A stretch of DNA of 64,000 bases from JBJGXI01 sp045635475 (GTDB lineage Bacteria; Bacillota; Bacilli; Bacillales; Amphibacillaceae): assembly GCF_045635475.1 (NCBI RefSeq), contig NZ_JBJGXI010000008.1, positions 1 to 64,000 on the forward strand. Direction: 5' to 3'. The translations under genes and the position numbers were made by a program. Below are positions 62,201 to 64,000 of this stretch, one piece after another. The notes below the pieces were generated by a model, which was not told where the DNA came from, made no database searches, and saw only the letters and a program-made list of their open reading frames with translations. Each line of letters starts with the position of its first letter. Position 1 is the stretch's first letter.

Positions 62201-64000
62201 GAGCTGTTGCACTACTACCATAATCAACCGTGTCTGTAGTCAAGGTGTCTCCATCATAATCTTTAAAAGTAACTTCAAAAGTATTGATTGTCCATTTAGC
62301 ATATAACGTAGTATCGTCTTTGATCTTTGTGTCAAAGGCATAGGCGGTTTCTAGCTCTGCATCACTGTGCCAACCTTCAAAAGTGTAACCAGTCCTCGTT
62401 GGCTCAGTGGGTTCGCTCACAGTAGTGTCATAAGTTACCTTTTTACTGTCTATTTCTGTCCCTCCATTGCTATCAAAAGTAACGGTGTACTCGTTTATAC
62501 TATATTTTGCATATACGTCTAAGTTAGAAAGGATATTATTAAATGCTTTATCCCATTCAGTGAACGTATACCCTTCGCGAGTCGGAATTGTAGGAGCAGT
62601 TGCAGCTTGATTGTATTCGACTTCTTCTTTCTTTAAAATGGTCGAGTCAAAATCGTTAAACGTAACGGTAAAAGTATTTATATTCCACTTAGCATACAAG
62701 GTGGTATCAGCCTGAATCTGGGATGAAAAGTCAAATGCGCTTGTTAAGGCTTCATCGCTGTACCAGCCATCGAATGTATATCCAACTTTAGTTGGAGGTG
62801 CTGGTTCGTTTGCAGTTGAATTATATGCGACCGTTTGATTGCCAATATCTGTACCGTCATTGCTGTCAAAGCTAACGGTATATTTGTTAATACTGTATAC
62901 TGCATTAACAGTTAAATCAGATGTCACGTTATCAAAGGTGCTATCCCAACCTGTGAACGTATACCCTTCTTGTGTCGGTTCAGCAGGAGCAGTTGCCTTC
63001 TTATTATAATCAACGTCCTCTGTCTTCAAGGTGTCTCCATTATGATCTTTAAATGTAACTTTATAAGAATTTATAGACCACTTGGCGTAAAGTGTAATGT
63101 CTTCTTTAATTTGTGAGTTAAAATCAAAAACTGTGTTGAGTGCTTCATCACTATACCAGTTTTGGAAGGCATGTCCTTCTTTTGTAGGATCTGCTGGTTC
63201 GTCTACCGTTGACTCATAGGCAACAGTTTCCGTATTTACTGAACTTCCTCCATTACTATCAAACGTAACGGTATGTGTGATGTTTTTTGTTGTATTAGCT
63301 TCAGCTGTTTTTGGGTTTCCAAAGGAATTTGTAACACTTGCTGTAACAGTTATAGTGCGATTTGCAAAGTCTGATAAGTCTACATCGATTGAATAAGTTC
63401 CATTGTCCTGGACTTCTGTTATATAATCCGTTGTTTTACCATCAACATTATTTTCATTAGTGTCAGTTATTGTAATAACTACTCTTTGACCAGGAGATAC
63501 ATTATCTGTTGATCCTGAAATGTGAACCGATTCAATATCATCGTCTGGATTTGATATTATACCGTCTCCTCCATCTTCAATACTTACTTTTATATCTGGT
63601 GCTTCTGGATTTAAAACGGGATCCTTAGCGGACTTAAAGATTCCTTCTTCACCAAAATTTATGGAAAATTCCCTTGCATTTGACGTTGTATTATTATTAC
63701 CCGCCAAAATGTCTAAGCTAGTAACTGGGGCTGTATAATTTGCAACTACTGCAGCAGAATCTTCAAATTGAACATTTGGAAGCGTATCGTTTATACCTGT
63801 GAAGCGGGTCCGACCATTTTCTTCATTTGACTCTACAGATAAACCCGAATTAGTACCTACTGTGTAAGATTCATAAGCGCTAATTTCTATAAATTCTTTA
63901 TAATTATCTTTCGATCCATCTATGTCAATCGCGGTTAAGTAAAAGTTTTTCAAATAGACCGGATAATTTGTAGAATGATTAATGAACTCAACTATAAATT
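59265..64000 (-). CDS. Giant multidomain cell-wall-anchored surface protein, 5' end outside window
   Basis: The frame stays open to the last base, so the N-terminus (including any signal peptide) is missing; about 1,577 residues are visible. In order: a beta-rich region; an Ig-like domain; seven tandem Listeria-Bacteroides (Flg_new/InlB B) repeats encoded by about 61890-63280, ending LYAKW or YSIN; cadherin-like/tandem-95 domains with PVNDAPVAVN; a carboxypeptidase-regulatory-like domain (GNPIEGATVTLF); an invasin-type Big_1 domain; SdrD/Cna-B-like modules; and a C-terminal sorting signal NPKTGD, hydrophobic helix and basic RKVKRRG. It should be anchored by the adjacent class B sortase and act in adhesion or surface structure. 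Confidence 0.9.
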   Translation of the reverse strand, partial: FIVEFINHSTNYPVYLKNFYLTAIDIDGSKDNYKEFIEISAYESYTVGTNSGLSVESNEENGRTRFTGINDTLPNVQFEDSAAVVANYTAPVTSLDILAGNNNTTSNAREFSINFGEEGIFKSAKDPVLNPEAPDIKVSIEDGGDGIISNPDDDIESVHISGSTDNVSPGQRVVITITDTNENNVDGKTTDYITEVQDNGTYSIDVDLSDFANRTITVTASVTNSFGNPKTAEANTTKNITHTVTFDSNGGSSVNTETVAYESTVDEPADPTKEGHAFQNWYSDEALNTVFDFNSQIKEDITLYAKWSINSYKVTFKDHNGDTLKTEDVDYNKKATAPAEPTQEGYTFTGWDSTFDNVTSDLTVNAVYSINKYTVSFDSNDGTDIGNQTVAYNSTANEPAPPTKVGYTFDGWYSDEALTSAFDFSSQIQADTTLYAKWNINTFTVTFNDFDSTILKKEEVEYNQAATAPTIPTREGYTFTEWDKAFNNILSNLDVYAKYSINEYTVTFDSNGGTEIDSKKVTYDTTVSEPTEPTRTGYTFEGWHSDAELETAYAFDTKIKDDTTLYAKWTINTFEVTFKDYDGDTLTTDTVDYGSSATAPSNPTRTGYTFNGWDKDFDRITSALTVTAQYTINQYTITFDSNQGTDIASQTVDFNTTATKPAESPTRDGYTFQGWHSDSALTTVYDFETPITDNVTLYALWNAIPSVDDILKTGEEDTVITFTATDFTDQFSDNDQAGTLNQINIINLPENGTLKIGDTVLLANAKIKANQIEHLKFIPNENWNGTTSFNYTSSDGIDFAKTPAAVKITITPVNDAPVAVNLSKSTLEQVPVDITLEATDVDSDQAGFEYSIKDQPIHGTLTNEGNTVTYQSTGAYTESDTFTYTVKDADGKESEPATVTVSLAMKPVDGWVGQRSKGEQTPEVIVAPGKPLKLSAISTTGVEKVKADIDGELVELQLSNADTFTADGFKIWENVTYYLSDDMQAGTYTAVFKTYSLADQELQTEQPIVIAEDNNFHVVTEIDVKGTVVDQENGNPIEGATVTLFDPTESVEVAQTTTAADGTYKFENIKTTQYAIVIKKNEYGTKTREFEALPKDTSQTEIVMDFELIKFNIELSANPSSIVGDGKSTTQLIAKLTDKDGKPLSNVTVDFSAPRGSFVGQTSVQTNEQGIATVTYKSEKIQGILSQLIDVTATVDDKLNKLYASEQVMITFLPGRVSGIVTSNYDNDNDGKPDPIEGAIVKITKDFDEDGVIDFSAEAITGPDGKYSFAIPRGDTSYSIAITKTVQVGNESKQVTFKQTVDVDAVTGTGDEIFDSRKTISGIIGSKNTDGTESFNLPGDPSKLRVYLKDASGNYMNNGNGYPVDENGVFNIEGFNTGDYALELRYEIRSGEEIVINTLADGSLPIVTINEDGQLTIIENLIDPYGTITNKDTGEVVEGVHVELYYADTKRNRDNGITPDTLVELPELVNFAPNNNANPQNSDQYGKYAYMVFPTTDYYLVATAPGYKEYVSPTISVEYDIVRHDIQLEPIKNNDVPNPKTGDQSFNYMPYLQLLLVILIIALVIVEIKARKVKRRG

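Overview
The window is a low-GC Gram-positive chromosome segment from the family Bacillaceae. It holds spore-former genes (yyaC, Soj/Spo0J/Noc) and follows, in the same order as Bacillus subtilis, the gene series that runs away from one side of the replication origin: mnmE-mnmG-rsmG-noc-soj-spo0J ... ychF-rpsF-ssb-rpsR ... yybS-gdpP-rplI-dnaC-purA ... walRKHIJ-htrC-rlmH. The strong AT bias, acidic proteins and many dispersed intergenic repeats resemble halophilic or alkaliphilic genera such as Gracilibacillus, Oceanobacillus or Virgibacillus, but the sequence alone does not fix the genus. dnaA/oriC itself lies outside, just left of position 1.

Layout. 1-8.2 kb: tRNA-modification and rRNA-methylation genes (mnmE, mnmG, rsmG), then the chromosome segregation and nucleoid occlusion genes noc, soj and spo0J, with three parS sites at 5438, 8450 and 12658. 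8.4-15.2 kb: a DUF554 membrane protein, sporulation gene yyaC, a YkvI-type membrane protein, an MscS channel, DUF951, YchF and the rpsF-ssb-rpsR operon. 15.4-19 kb: serA behind a T-box leader, and a convergent HAD phosphatase. 19.1-25.6 kb: yybS, c-di-AMP phosphodiesterase gdpP, rplI, replicative helicase dnaC, purA. 25.9-34.4 kb: a LysM/G5/M23 wall hydrolase followed by the WalRK operon and HtrC. 34.5-38.5 kb: a second DnaA-box cluster, manA, an aldo-keto reductase, two small genes and rlmH, where the conserved series ends.

38.5-64 kb is accessory and mosaic: acetyltransferases, ydaT, a sugar-transporter/PIG-L deacetylase/DUF218 cluster, a two-gene HTH-metallopeptidase islet, a lipoprotein, Gfo/Idh oxidoreductase, malate:quinone oxidoreductase, UV endonuclease, a TipA-type MerR regulator, a CAP-domain lipoprotein, a UDP-sulfoquinovose-synthase homologue, a CoA-transferase/3-hydroxybutyrate dehydrogenase operon, and a class B sortase next to a very large cell-wall-anchored protein whose 5' end lies beyond the right edge of the window.

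The non-coding DNA stands out. There are two DnaA-box clusters (upstream of mnmE and downstream of htrC), at least three families of dispersed repeats, a phased 50-bp inverted array between serA and the HAD gene, and well-formed regulatory sites: a T-box, an S6:S18-type leader, a PurR-like box pair, and a MerR promoter with a 19-bp spacer. No complete mobile element, CRISPR array, tRNA or rRNA was seen. The best candidates for little-described biology are the XRE-ImmA/unknown-protein pair at 44.3-46.3 kb, the NPKTG surface protein with its sortase, the sulfoquinovose-type enzyme, and the phased repeat array at 17.6 kb.
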